In this document: piece after piece, positions 27,289 through 37,048 of the stretch
How the letters are laid out: every line of letters starts with the position of its first letter
Position numbering within the stretch: position 1 is the first letter of the stretch
Made by a program: the position numbers and the translations under genes
NCBI GenBank assembly: GCA_947365915.1
Contig: CANAXT010000009.1
Span: 1-39,942, forward strand
Length of the DNA: 39,942 nucleotides
Origin: an uncultured Mycoplasmatota bacterium
GTDB taxonomy: Bacteria; Bacillota_I; Bacilli_A; RF39; UBA660
Direction of reading: 5' to 3'
Notes under the pieces: model-generated
What the model saw: the letters and a program-made list of their open reading frames with translations, nothing else
Databases searched by the model: none
What the model was told of the DNA's origin: nothing

Positions 27289-27860
27289 ATGAAAGATAAA
27301 ATTGGTGTAATTCATGGAAGATTTCAAATTTTTCATAATGACCATTTAAAATATGCGTTAAAAGCAAAGGAAAGATGTGAACATTTGATTATTGGTATTT
27401 GTAACCCAGAAGTAGATTTAACCAAATATACGAAAGCTAATCCACATAGATCTAAAAAGAGTTCTAACCCTCTTACATATTTGAAAGAATGGAATGTATC
27501 AAAAATACTTTAATAGAATCTGGTGTTCCACAAAATGAATTTGATATTGTTCCCTTTCCAATTAACTTTCCAGAAAAGATTTTCAATTATGCTCCCGATT
27601 ATGCAAAATATTATTTAACGATTTATGATGAATGGGGAGAAGAAAAACTAAAATCCTTAAGTGATTTAGGACTAAAAGTAGAAGTACTATGGCGCGTAAC
27701 ATTAGAAGAAAAAGGAATCAGTTCTAGCGATTTAAGAAAAAAAATTCAAAAAAATGAAGACTTTAGCGAATATGTTCCAAAACCTGTTTATCAATATATT
27801 ATGGAACATCACTTAAACGAAAGAATAAAAGAATTTTTAGATGAAGAAGAAAAAAAGTGA
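27289..27860 (+). pseudogene. Nicotinamide-nucleotide adenylyltransferase-like, frameshifted (ORFs 27289-27513 and 27489-27860)
   Basis: N-part GVIHGRFQIFHNDHLKYALKAK and C-part RMECIKNTLIESGVPQNEFDIVPFPI..GISSSDLRKKI join at about 27480 if one T is added (TATTTGAA to TATTTTGAA). Confidence 0.8.
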
Positions 27861-27876
27861 AAAATTCACTTTTTTT
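27850..27876. terminator. Bidirectional terminator
   Basis: AAAAAAAGTGAA-aaa-TTCACTTTTTTT. Confidence 0.8.
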
Positions 27877-29596
27877 ATCGTCTTGGAGGCATACCACCTA
27901 CCATTTGAAAATTTCCATAACTAGTAACTGTGTTCTTCAACGTAAGTGTTGTAAGCGTAGAACCATTTTGATATTCCCCATTTTGTATCAATCCATCTGT
28001 ACTTTTTCCAGTAGAAGTTCCTCCTAACTGAATTGTATATTTAGAATTAGACACCAAAGAGGCAGAAGAATAAACAAGAGAACTATATTGTTTTAATGGA
28101 GAGAATGTTAAAATAGGTTTTTGATTTTCATCAGTAATTTGAAGGACTGAATTTGGATCTTGTCTCGAAAATGCGACCTGAATAGAATTTTGAGTAGAAC
28201 TATTACTAGGAGCCTCGGCCATACCAGAACTTCCAACTGCAATCAATGTTCCACCATGAATATTGTAAGTTCCATTATAATCTAACGCTCCATTCCCATC
28301 ATCCGTAGGACCTTCAATAATAACAGTTCCATCATTCATTTCAATATCACCATTGGAATCGATTCCATCTCCACCAGAATCAATAACATAATAGCCACCA
28401 TCTATAATGATTTTAGAACCATCACTAGCAAACATATTAGCGCCCCTTCGATCAAGAGACGAACCATCAGCTCCCCCAGCCGCATTAATTCCATCATCTG
28501 TAGCATGAATATGAACAGTGCCACCTTTTAAATTAATATTAGAAGCTTCTAACCCTTCATAACTTTTTTGAATCTCAATTTCACCATTTTCAATAGAAAG
28601 GGTATCATCAGCATGAATTCCATCATCTCCAGAAGAAAGTGTAACAACACCACCTTGCACAGAAACTGTATGATTACAATGAATCGAATCATCCGAAGAA
28701 TCAATCGAAATCGTTCCTTTTTTTATAAAAATATGATGATCCGATTTAAGTCCTTTCGCACTAGTAGATTCCGTATTTTGAACCTCTCCCCAAGATCCCC
28801 AATCATTTTTCGTACTAGCATTTGAAGAACCACCACCAGTAATAATCTGATAAATTCCATCATCAATAACAAGAGAAAATATTGCTTCAATTCCATCTTG
28901 CGTTGATTGGATTGAAATATCACTACGAACAAGTTCAATTGTCCCAGAATTAGAATCTGTTTCATTATATACTCTAATACCATTTCCAAGAGCTTCAATT
29001 TTGATAGTTGCATTTTCTGTCTTTAAAGCATCTTTGACACGAATTCCGTTATTTTTACTATCAATATGAATGGTACTTTCCTGGATACTAACAGAATCTT
29101 TTCCAGTAATACCATTATTATAATTTGCTTTTATTTGTAAAAATCCTTTACCTTCAATATATAAATCAGATTTACTATGAATCACAGCCTGAATCTCATC
29201 CTGATCCGTTTCCTGATAAGTATCAGAATCCACTAACTCATTCTTCGTATCTTCTTGAACAATAAGTGTAACAGACTTTGCCTTTTTAACGTAAATAGGA
29301 GCAGTAGTAGTAGAAGTCAAATGTAAAGAATTCAGTATAAGAGTAACATCACTTTCCTTAGCATCAATGATCACATTACCATTACTAGTAGTTCCTGTTA
29401 ATTCATATGTTCCACCATTATATATAGTAGCACATACCTGATCATAATTCACACCATCTCCAGTCACAGAAAGACCATCATCATTCCAAGAAATAATAGT
29501 ATGATCACTTTTCTCTTCTTTTCCATCGCGCCAGAATAGAAAAATACAAAAACCAAACACTAAAATGATAAATATGATTCCTAATTTCTGTTTCAT
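27875..29596 (-). CDS. Exported beta-helix carbohydrate-binding (Cthe_2159-type) protein
   Basis: Signal/TM N-terminus; repeated GDDGIHADDTLSI, TDDGINAAGG, GGDGIDSNGDI beta-helix motifs. Confidence 0.82.
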   Translation of the reverse strand: MKQKLGIIFIILVFGFCIFLFWRDGKEEKSDHTIISWNDDGLSVTGDGVNYDQVCATIYNGGTYELTGTTSNGNVIIDAKESDVTLILNSLHLTSTTTAPIYVKKAKSVTLIVQEDTKNELVDSDTYQETDQDEIQAVIHSKSDLYIEGKGFLQIKANYNNGITGKDSVSIQESTIHIDSKNNGIRVKDALKTENATIKIEALGNGIRVYNETDSNSGTIELVRSDISIQSTQDGIEAIFSLVIDDGIYQIITGGGSSNASTKNDWGSWGEVQNTESTSAKGLKSDHHIFIKKGTISIDSSDDSIHCNHTVSVQGGVVTLSSGDDGIHADDTLSIENGEIEIQKSYEGLEASNINLKGGTVHIHATDDGINAAGGADGSSLDRRGANMFASDGSKIIIDGGYYVIDSGGDGIDSNGDIEMNDGTVIIEGPTDDGNGALDYNGTYNIHGGTLIAVGSSGMAEAPSNSSTQNSIQVAFSRQDPNSVLQITDENQKPILTFSPLKQYSSLVYSSASLVSNSKYTIQLGGTSTGKSTDGLIQNGEYQNGSTLTTLTLKNTVTSYGNFQMVGGMPPRR

Positions 29597-30270
29597 AACT
29601 CACTAATTCCCATTTCTTGATTATGAATTAAAATAGGCAAATTTCCGTTTCGACATCGTAGCGCATCAATAAACTCTTTTTCATTAATCTCTTTTTTCAT
29701 AACCACTTGATAAGTTAACTCGAACAAACTTCCCATATTAGTAGTCTTTACTTTCGTGAGGTGATAATCAGTAGTAAACTCTATTAATAAACGATCAAAC
29801 ACCTCTGTATAATCCAAATTTTCAGGAATGGTAATTTTTAAAATTTTTCGTTCCTCTTTCATAGAACCAAACTGAATTTTTTGAAGGAAAAGCAAAACAA
29901 AAGAAGTAAGAAGTGTAAAAGAAATTGCAAAAGTTAAATAACCCATTCCAACTGACAAACCAACTGCCATCGCAAAAAATACACAGGCAATTTCCTTAGA
30001 AGTAGCTGGCATACTTCGAAAACGAATTAGAGTAAAAGATCCCATAATCGCAACAGAAGTACCTAAATTTCCATTTACCATCATAATAACCACTTGAACG
30101 AGTAATGGTAAAAGAGCAAGTGTAATAATAAAATTTCCAGTATAATACTTTTCTGTTTTTCGATAAATAAAAGCAATAAAAAATCCAAGTAAAAGTGACG
30201 TTAAAGCACATAATAAAGCACTTGTAATAGAAAGCGTTCCAATATTATTGGAAAGAATACTTCGAAACAT
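29593..30270 (-). CDS. DUF4956 membrane protein
   Basis: TM protein with GNLGTSVAIMGSFTLIRFRSMPATSKEIACVFFAMAVGLSVGMGY; coupled to VTC gene. Confidence 0.85.
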   Translation of the reverse strand: MFRSILSNNIGTLSITSALLCALTSLLLGFFIAFIYRKTEKYYTGNFIITLALLPLLVQVVIMMVNGNLGTSVAIMGSFTLIRFRSMPATSKEIACVFFAMAVGLSVGMGYLTFAISFTLLTSFVLLFLQKIQFGSMKEERKILKITIPENLDYTEVFDRLLIEFTTDYHLTKVKTTNMGSLFELTYQVVMKKEINEKEFIDALRCRNGNLPILIHNQEMGISEL

Positions 30271-30943
30271 AATTTTCCTCCTTATAAATTTTTTTGTAAA
30301 TTGTTCCATACTTAGAAAAAGAAGTAGGATAAATTTTTAATCTTGATAGAACCCTAGAAAACCATAAAGGATAACTAAAATTCGCTTTTACTTCCATGAC
30401 ATAAGTTTTTTGATCAAATAATAATATTCCTGCATCACCAAGTTCTAATCTTAACTCCTCAGCTCGATAACGAATATTTTGATCAAACGTAACCCTAAAA
30501 TCACGATCTTCTTTTCCAAAAAAAGCAAAGCGATCATAGGCAATAAACATCATAGGTTTTAAATCATATCGCTGAAATATATAAGAAATTTCTTTTTCAA
30601 TTTGTGTCTCATTTCTTATATATTGATAAGCCTCTCTTAGCGGAAGTGTGATTCTTCGTTTGTTCACTACTTTCTGATATTTTTTTTTGATTTCCAAAAA
30701 TACTTCAGAATCTAATGTAGGAATCCCATAACTTCTAAGCCTAATTTTTTCCTTATAAATTGGTTTTTCAATACTTTGCTTAATAAAATCAAAATTTTCA
30801 GTATCAAAATAAATGTTGCAAATAGAATAATTTCCATGTGGATCTGTTACCATATAAGGATGAATATAATCTAATAATTCTTGATACTGCCTTTCATTAA
30901 TCAAATATTTTTTTTCAACACGATTGAATACGTTTTGAACCAT
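30245..30943 (-). CDS. VTC domain (polyphosphate polymerase-like) protein
   Basis: RVEKKYLINERQYQEL, YSICNIYFDTENFDFIKQSIEKPIYKEKIRLRSYG, MFIAYDRFAF. Confidence 0.88.
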   Translation of the reverse strand: MVQNVFNRVEKKYLINERQYQELLDYIHPYMVTDPHGNYSICNIYFDTENFDFIKQSIEKPIYKEKIRLRSYGIPTLDSEVFLEIKKKYQKVVNKRRITLPLREAYQYIRNETQIEKEISYIFQRYDLKPMMFIAYDRFAFFGKEDRDFRVTFDQNIRYRAEELRLELGDAGILLFDQKTYVMEVKANFSYPLWFSRVLSRLKIYPTSFSKYGTIYKKIYKEENYVSKYSFQ

Positions 30944-31044
30944 AATAATCACCCAATTAAAGTATAGAAATATTATTTGTTTTCTTTGTGAAAGGAATTG
31001 GAAATTTTTGTGATATAAAAGTAGATTTTTTTGTCGCTATTTGT

Positions 31045-31095
31045 TATAATAAAAAGGAAGTAGTACTCAAGAAGTAAATCTCTTGGGTATTTTTT
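31045..31095 (+). ncRNA. Short promoter-terminator unit upstream of lon (leader/sRNA candidate)
   Basis: Extended -10 TGtTATAAT (31045-31050) followed by GTACTCAAGA...TCTTGGGTAT and TTTTT; separate lon promoter TATAAT at 31143-31148. Confidence 0.4.
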
Positions 31096-31179
31096 CTTTC
31101 AAAGATTGTAAAAATTTGATGGACTTTTTATGCATTTTGTATTATAATAAGGACCAATTTGAAAAGGGAGGTGTTCCGA

Positions 31180-33546
31180 TTGGTTAAAACTGATTTACCA
31201 GTTATATTATTAAAAGGAATTGTATTACTTCCAAATAATGAATTACGTTTAGAATTCGATAACAATGAAAGTAAAAATATCATTGATTTATCAGAATTAT
31301 TTCATGATAATCACATTTTAGTGGTAAGTAGTAATGATCCATTAGAAGAAGCACCAGATAAAAAAGAATTACCAAAGATTGGTGTTATTTCAAAAATCAT
31401 TCGTAAAATAGAACTACCAAATGGCAACATACGAGTTGTCATGAAAGGAATAGAAAGAGCTTCTATATTTGAATATTTAAACTTAAATAAAAGTACAGAA
31501 GTATTAGAAGCAATCGTCTCTAGCATTGAAGAAGAAGCATTAGATGAAAAAGTAGAGCTTGCCATGCAAAGAAAAATATATAGAGAATTAGAACTCTATA
31601 TAAGACGTGTTCCTTACATGAGTAACAGCATTCTCTCACTCATACAACCTTTCAAAAAACTATCTGTGATGACAGACATTATTGTACCTCATCTACCAAT
31701 TGAACTAGGACGTTTATTAGAATACTTAAATGAACAACAAGTAATGAAACGAGCTTCTATGATTTTAGAAGACATCTATCAAGAACAAGAATTATTTGAT
31801 ATTGAAAGAGAAATCGATCAAAAAGTAAAAAAACGAATTGACAATAGTCAAAAAGACTACTTATTACATGAAAAAATCAATGTCATTAAAGAAGAACTAG
31901 GAGAACACTCATTAAAAGAAGATGAAACAACATCATTAAGAGAACGATTAAATGAATTAGAAGCACATGAAAAAATCAAAGAGCGAATTGAAAAAGAAAT
32001 TCGTTACTATGATAGCATGCCAGCAATGTCACCAGAAATCACAATGGTTAGAAATTATATTGATTGGCTATTAGAACTTCCTTGGGAAAAAGAAACCGAA
32101 GATAATCACAATCTAAAAGAAGTAAAAGATGAATTAAATGCAACACATTACGGATTAGAAAAAGTAAAAACAAGAATTATAGAATATCTAGCAGTAAAAG
32201 AACGAACTAACAACTTAAAAAGTCCAATACTTTGTCTTGTAGGACCACCAGGAGTAGGGAAAACCAGCTTGGCCATCAGCATTGCCCATGCGATGCATCG
32301 GAACTTTGTAAAAATGTCAGTGGGTGGAGTAAGTGATGAAGCCGATATTTTTGGACATCGTCGTACATATATAGGCGCAAATCCAGGACGAATTATTACA
32401 GCTTTAAAAAAATCAAAGACAAAAAATCCAGTATTTTTAATCGATGAAATTGATAAAATGAGAAGAGATATCAAAGGAGACCCAGGAAGTGCTTTATTAG
32501 AAGTATTAGATCCAGAACAAAACGAATTTTTTGTAGACCATTACATAGAAGAAGAATTTGATTTATCCAAAGTAATGTTTATAGCAACCGCTAATTATGT
32601 AGAAAATATCCCAGAAGCTCTATTAGATCGTTTAGAAATCATAGAACTAACCAGTTATACGGAATATGAAAAAATTGATATTGCAAAAAAACATTTACTT
32701 CCAAAAATTTGTAAAGAACATGGAATTACCAATGAAGCTGTACAATTTAAAGATGACGCCATTTTAAATATTATTCGTTACTATACTAAAGAAGCAGGTG
32801 TTCGTGAACTAGAACGACAACTATCCAACATCATTCGTAAAATCGTTACTTCACTAGTACTAAATAATATTAAAATCAATCATTTGAATGTAACCGAAAA
32901 AAACATCTATAAATATCTTGGAAGAAAAAAATATTCGTATAGTTCTTTAGAAAATAATTATCAAATAGGAGTCGTAACAGGACTTGCCTATACTACATTT
33001 GGAGGAGACACCCTTTCTATTGAAGTCAATCATTATGATGGAAATGGTGGTTTAGAACTCACTGGATCATTAGGAGATGTCATGAAAGAAAGTGCGAAAA
33101 TCGCATTATCATATATAAAAGCAAATCACAAATACTTTAAAATTGGATATAGTTTATTAAATACAAGAGACATCCATATCCACGTTCCAGAGGGAGCCAT
33201 TCCAAAAGATGGACCTTCTGCAGGAATTACACTAACAACCGCATTAATTAGTGCTTTAACAGAAAGAAAAGTAGACAAAAATATTGCAATGACTGGAGAA
33301 ATTACACTAAGAGGAACTGTATTACCAATAGGTGGATTAAAAGAAAAAAGTATAGGAGCACATCGAAATGGAATAAAAAGAATTATCATTCCTTATGATA
33401 ATTTAAAAGATTTAGACGAAGTTCCAGAAGAAGTAAAAGAAGATATTACATTTATCCCTGTGAAAAACTATAAAGAAGTTTGGAATATTATATTCCGTGA
33501 GAAAGTAAAGAGTGGTAGTCATGAACAAGAGCAATTATTATTATAA
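31180..33546 (+). CDS. lon: ATP-dependent protease Lon (TTG start)
   Basis: GPPGVGKTSLAISIAHAM, DEIDKM, PKDGPSAGITL catalytic Ser motif; GGAGGTG RBS. Confidence 0.96.
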   Translation: MVKTDLPVILLKGIVLLPNNELRLEFDNNESKNIIDLSELFHDNHILVVSSNDPLEEAPDKKELPKIGVISKIIRKIELPNGNIRVVMKGIERASIFEYLNLNKSTEVLEAIVSSIEEEALDEKVELAMQRKIYRELELYIRRVPYMSNSILSLIQPFKKLSVMTDIIVPHLPIELGRLLEYLNEQQVMKRASMILEDIYQEQELFDIEREIDQKVKKRIDNSQKDYLLHEKINVIKEELGEHSLKEDETTSLRERLNELEAHEKIKERIEKEIRYYDSMPAMSPEITMVRNYIDWLLELPWEKETEDNHNLKEVKDELNATHYGLEKVKTRIIEYLAVKERTNNLKSPILCLVGPPGVGKTSLAISIAHAMHRNFVKMSVGGVSDEADIFGHRRTYIGANPGRIITALKKSKTKNPVFLIDEIDKMRRDIKGDPGSALLEVLDPEQNEFFVDHYIEEEFDLSKVMFIATANYVENIPEALLDRLEIIELTSYTEYEKIDIAKKHLLPKICKEHGITNEAVQFKDDAILNIIRYYTKEAGVRELERQLSNIIRKIVTSLVLNNIKINHLNVTEKNIYKYLGRKKYSYSSLENNYQIGVVTGLAYTTFGGDTLSIEVNHYDGNGGLELTGSLGDVMKESAKIALSYIKANHKYFKIGYSLLNTRDIHIHVPEGAIPKDGPSAGITLTTALISALTERKVDKNIAMTGEITLRGTVLPIGGLKEKSIGAHRNGIKRIIIPYDNLKDLDEVPEEVKEDITFIPVKNYKEVWNIIFREKVKSGSHEQEQLLL

Positions 33547-34255
33547 AAAATTAGGTCAATCATTTATATTTAATGAACAACACTGGTTTGACATTATTAA
33601 CCCAACAGAACCATATGATAATGTATATTGTAAAGCATTTTTAGAATCATTTCATGAATTATTGGATGAATATGAAAGCTGGCAATGTTTAGATTCCTAT
33701 GACAAAAGAAATTTATTTGTATTTTTAAGTGATGTAAGATCTAATTATCCCTATCAAACAAGAAGTGAGAAAAAAGAAATATATTTAAAAATCAATGAGA
33801 TGATATCGTCAGGAAATAAAATTGGAGATGAGAATGTACTAGCTTTTTATATATCAGAATATCGAAAAAGATATGGTAGTTATGTAAAAAATCCAACTTT
33901 ACAAAAATTAATAGCATGTTGGTTTGCATCTTTTGTAGATCAAGATCCAACTGATATAAAAACCGATTTGGGTCATGATATTTATTCATTAGTATTATTA
34001 TTTCATCCAATTGAGTCACTAACAAGGGAACATGAAGATCACTTCTTATTAAGTGAATGCTTTTTAAGTACTATAAGTGCAATGATAGAAGAGTCTCCAG
34101 AAATATTAAAAGATCCAGAAATTAAAAAACGTTTTCTATACTTTTTAGATAAGAATCGTTCTTTAGCGCCTCTTAGTACTTCAACGGAAGACAATCACGA
34201 TTTATTATTTCGGACTCAAAATAAATTATTAATAAAACGATTAGATCGTATATAA
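33521..34255 (+). CDS. Conserved hypothetical protein downstream of lon
   Basis: Continuous ORF overlapping lon end; no recognised family. Confidence 0.55.
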   Translation: MNKSNYYYKKLGQSFIFNEQHWFDIINPTEPYDNVYCKAFLESFHELLDEYESWQCLDSYDKRNLFVFLSDVRSNYPYQTRSEKKEIYLKINEMISSGNKIGDENVLAFYISEYRKRYGSYVKNPTLQKLIACWFASFVDQDPTDIKTDLGHDIYSLVLLFHPIESLTREHEDHFLLSECFLSTISAMIEESPEILKDPEIKKRFLYFLDKNRSLAPLSTSTEDNHDLLFRTQNKLLIKRLDRI

Positions 34256-34280
34256 AAACTATCAAAAGATAGTTTTTTTT
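34254..34280 (+). terminator. Rho-independent terminator
   Basis: AAAAACTATC-aaaa-GATAGTTTTT TTT. Confidence 0.8.
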
Positions 34281-34285
34281 CACGA

Positions 34286-34312
34286 ATATTTCAAAACCAA
34301 CAATCATATAGT
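34286..34312 (+). promoter_or_regulatory. Candidate sporulation (sigma-E-like) promoter of spoVID
   Basis: ATATT (34286-34290) - 14 bp - CATATAGT (34305-34312); same -10 and spacing as yabP. Confidence 0.5.
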
Positions 34313-34339
34313 GTAATGAACTGGAAGGGGTATAATAAT

Positions 34340-35029
34340 ATGAAAAAAATAATTCCATTTAAAAAAGAAATTATGTTTAAAACAAACCTAGCGGAAATAA
34401 CAAGCATCTCATTAGAACACTCACTACATAGAGAAGATGAACACCTAATAGCAGGATCATTTTCTTTAAACGGAGAATATAAAATCACAGACACAAGTAC
34501 CAATACAGAAATATTCTCTTATGACTTACCATTTGATATTCATATGGATGACCACTATATCCTAGACAATAGTACGGTGGATATAGAAGACTTTTACTAT
34601 GAAATTGTAAACGAAAACGTACTTGCTGTTAATATCGAAGTATGCGTAGACAAACTAGAAGAAAAGCCATTAATAGAAGAAGTACGAGTAACAAAAATAG
34701 AAGAAATAGAAGAACCAAAACAAGAAAATGAAGAAATCATCAAAGAAGAACCACAAGAAAGAGAGGAAATGGTTATAGTGAAAGAAGAAAAAATAGAAGA
34801 AATTGCTGTAGAAAATGAAACAGTATCATTATTTGGAGCCATGGATGATAACAACGAAACATACATGACATATCGTGTATACATCATCAGAGAAGGAGAC
34901 TCTATTGAAAACATATTAACACGTTACGCCATTTCTAGAGAGGATCTAGCAGCATATAATGATTTATCAGAAATAAAACTAGGAGATAAACTCATTATTC
35001 CAGCCATCTACCATGCGACAAGTGAATAA
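34340..35029 (+). CDS. spoVID: Spore morphogenesis protein SpoVID-like with C-terminal LysM
   Basis: N-terminal coat-type domain, acidic linker, YIIREGDSIENILTRYAISREDLAAYNDLSEIKLGDKLIIPA LysM; followed by CotS-like kinase gene. Confidence 0.75.
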   Translation: MKKIIPFKKEIMFKTNLAEITSISLEHSLHREDEHLIAGSFSLNGEYKITDTSTNTEIFSYDLPFDIHMDDHYILDNSTVDIEDFYYEIVNENVLAVNIEVCVDKLEEKPLIEEVRVTKIEEIEEPKQENEEIIKEEPQEREEMVIVKEEKIEEIAVENETVSLFGAMDDNNETYMTYRVYIIREGDSIENILTRYAISREDLAAYNDLSEIKLGDKLIIPAIYHATSE

Positions 35030-35912
35030 CGTTTTAAAAAAACACGCATTAAAACCACATCGATATCAAAAAGAAAAGTCCGTAACATTCGTAGATACCG
35101 AACAAGGAAGATTTGCGTGCAAAAAAAAACAAAACCAAACAAATTCAATTTATAAATATTTAGACTCTAGAAGCTTTGGATATTATCCTAAAATAGTGAG
35201 CGATGATAACGATGAATTTGAAATCACACAATATGAAGAAGACTTTGAAGTACCATCAGAGCAAAAAATACTAGACTTAGTAGACTTAGTCAGCTTACTT
35301 CATAACAAAACAACTCACTTTAAAGAAGTCGATGAAGCAGACTACAAAAGGATATTTGAAGACATATCGAATAACATAGAATACTTATATAGTGACTATA
35401 ATGATCGAATGAACATTATCGAATCACATATCTATATGAGTCCAAGTGAATACCTACTTGCTAGAAACATCTCAAAAATATATGCAGCCTTATCTTACGC
35501 AAAAAAAGAACTAGACCATTGGTATGAACTAGTCGGAAACTCTAGAAAACAAAGACTTGTAGTTATCCATAATAATTTAGACTTAACCCATTTCATTAGA
35601 AATAAAAACGCATACTTAATCAGTTGGAGAAAAGCAAGAATTGACATGCCCATCTTTGACCTTTATAAACTATATCTAAACCATTCACTAGAATTTGATT
35701 TTTCCGAAATATTAAAACGATATGAAAAAAACTATCCATTAAACGAACACGAAAGAATCTTACTATTTATATTAATCGCATTACCAGACAAACTAGAACT
35801 AACAGACTCTGAATACGAAAACTGCAAAATCATAGGAACACTTATAGATCGACTTTATAAAACAGAAAATCTTCTATCACCATATTATTCGAAACAAGAA
35901 AATAACGGATAA
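35013..35912 (+). CDS. ysxE: CotS/YsxE-family spore coat kinase-like protein
   Basis: Aminoglycoside-phosphotransferase-like VVIHNNLDLTHFIRNKNAYLISWRKARIDMPIFDLYKLY; coupled to spoVID. Confidence 0.7.
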   Translation: MRQVNNVLKKHALKPHRYQKEKSVTFVDTEQGRFACKKKQNQTNSIYKYLDSRSFGYYPKIVSDDNDEFEITQYEEDFEVPSEQKILDLVDLVSLLHNKTTHFKEVDEADYKRIFEDISNNIEYLYSDYNDRMNIIESHIYMSPSEYLLARNISKIYAALSYAKKELDHWYELVGNSRKQRLVVIHNNLDLTHFIRNKNAYLISWRKARIDMPIFDLYKLYLNHSLEFDFSEILKRYEKNYPLNEHERILLFILIALPDKLELTDSEYENCKIIGTLIDRLYKTENLLSPYYSKQENNG

Positions 35913-36059
35913 AACCCAAAAAAAGAAAATCAAAAACAAATTAAAACGAGTAACGATAAAAAAAGTCAGTAGCAATTGATAAAATAAAATGATGCAACAA
36001 ATAAAATGCGCAATGAACCATTTTCCTCTACCACACCACCAATTATTATTTCGATTCAT
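35877..36059 (-). CDS. Putative 60-aa small membrane protein
   Basis: MNRNNNWWCGRGKWFIAHFICCIILFYQLL...; AGGTGATACT RBS and AT-rich TACAATATAAT -10 just upstream. Confidence 0.45.
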   Translation of the reverse strand: MNRNNNWWCGRGKWFIAHFICCIILFYQLLLTFFIVTRFNLFLIFFFWVLSVIFLFRIIW

Positions 36060-36161
36060 AGTATCACCTATTATATTGTATTCAGATTGAGAAAAAGAGG
36101 AAACTCTTTTTTATTGTAAATGAAAAAAATATTTGTTAAAATAAACAAAGGAGATGATACC

Positions 36162-36980
36162 ATGCCAGAACTACCAGAAGTAGAAACAGTAAAAGAAACC
36201 TTAAAAACAAAATTAATCGGGAAAAAAATAGAACAAGTATTTGTCTACCATAATAATGTAGTTGAATATCCAGAAGTAGATCTATTTATAAATTGTCTAT
36301 CCAATCAAACCATTCAAAACATAGAACGAAGAGGAAAATGGCTACTATTTGAACTAGATAACTATTACCTATTAAGCCATCTTAGAATGGAAGGAAAATA
36401 CTTTTTTAGAGAAAAAGAAGAACCAAAATTATCTCATGAACTCGTTAAATTTGACTTTACAGATAACGAAAGCTTACGTTATCATGACACTAGAAAATTT
36501 GGGAAAATGCACTTATTAAAAAAAGAAGAAATATGGAATAAAAAACCATTAAACGAACTAGGACTAGAACCATGGGATTCAAACTTAACAATAGATTACC
36601 TAAAACAAAAATACAAAAACAAAACAATACCAATTAAAACAGCCCTTCTAGATCAAGGAATTATCACAGGAATTGGAAACATTTACGCAGACGAAATTTT
36701 ATACTTATCCCATATCTATCCATTAAAAAAATCCTGTGATTTAACAAAAAAAGAATTACAAAATATTATTCTACATACAAGAAACGTATTATCCCGTGCA
36801 ATTGAACTTGGAGGAACAACCATTCGTAGCTTTTCATCTAGCGAAGGAGTACATGGACTATTTCAAAATGAACTTTACATACATGGAAAAACAGAATGTG
36901 AAAACTGTCATACAAAAGTAATTAAGACAAAAGTAGGTGGTAGAGGAACCTATTATTGTCCAAAATGTCAGAAAAAATAA
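36162..36980 (+). CDS. mutM: Formamidopyrimidine-DNA glycosylase
   Basis: MPELPEVETVKETL, GIGNIYADEILYLSHIYP, C-terminal zinc finger C..C..C..C. Confidence 0.96.
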   Translation: MPELPEVETVKETLKTKLIGKKIEQVFVYHNNVVEYPEVDLFINCLSNQTIQNIERRGKWLLFELDNYYLLSHLRMEGKYFFREKEEPKLSHELVKFDFTDNESLRYHDTRKFGKMHLLKKEEIWNKKPLNELGLEPWDSNLTIDYLKQKYKNKTIPIKTALLDQGIITGIGNIYADEILYLSHIYPLKKSCDLTKKELQNIILHTRNVLSRAIELGGTTIRSFSSSEGVHGLFQNELYIHGKTECENCHTKVIKTKVGGRGTYYCPKCQKK

Positions 36981-37048
36981 CCTATTGAATTTTCATAAAA
37001 ATAGTGGTAATATGGAAACTGCTTTATAGAAAAAGGACGTGAATAAAA

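Noticed and set aside
32148-32474. Minus-strand ORF inside lon, and similar antisense ORFs (e.g. 18572-18871, 22166-22609, 15659-15895, 28723-29013)
   Set aside because: Complement of well-recognised coding genes, no RBS or family similarity; AT-rich shadow ORFs
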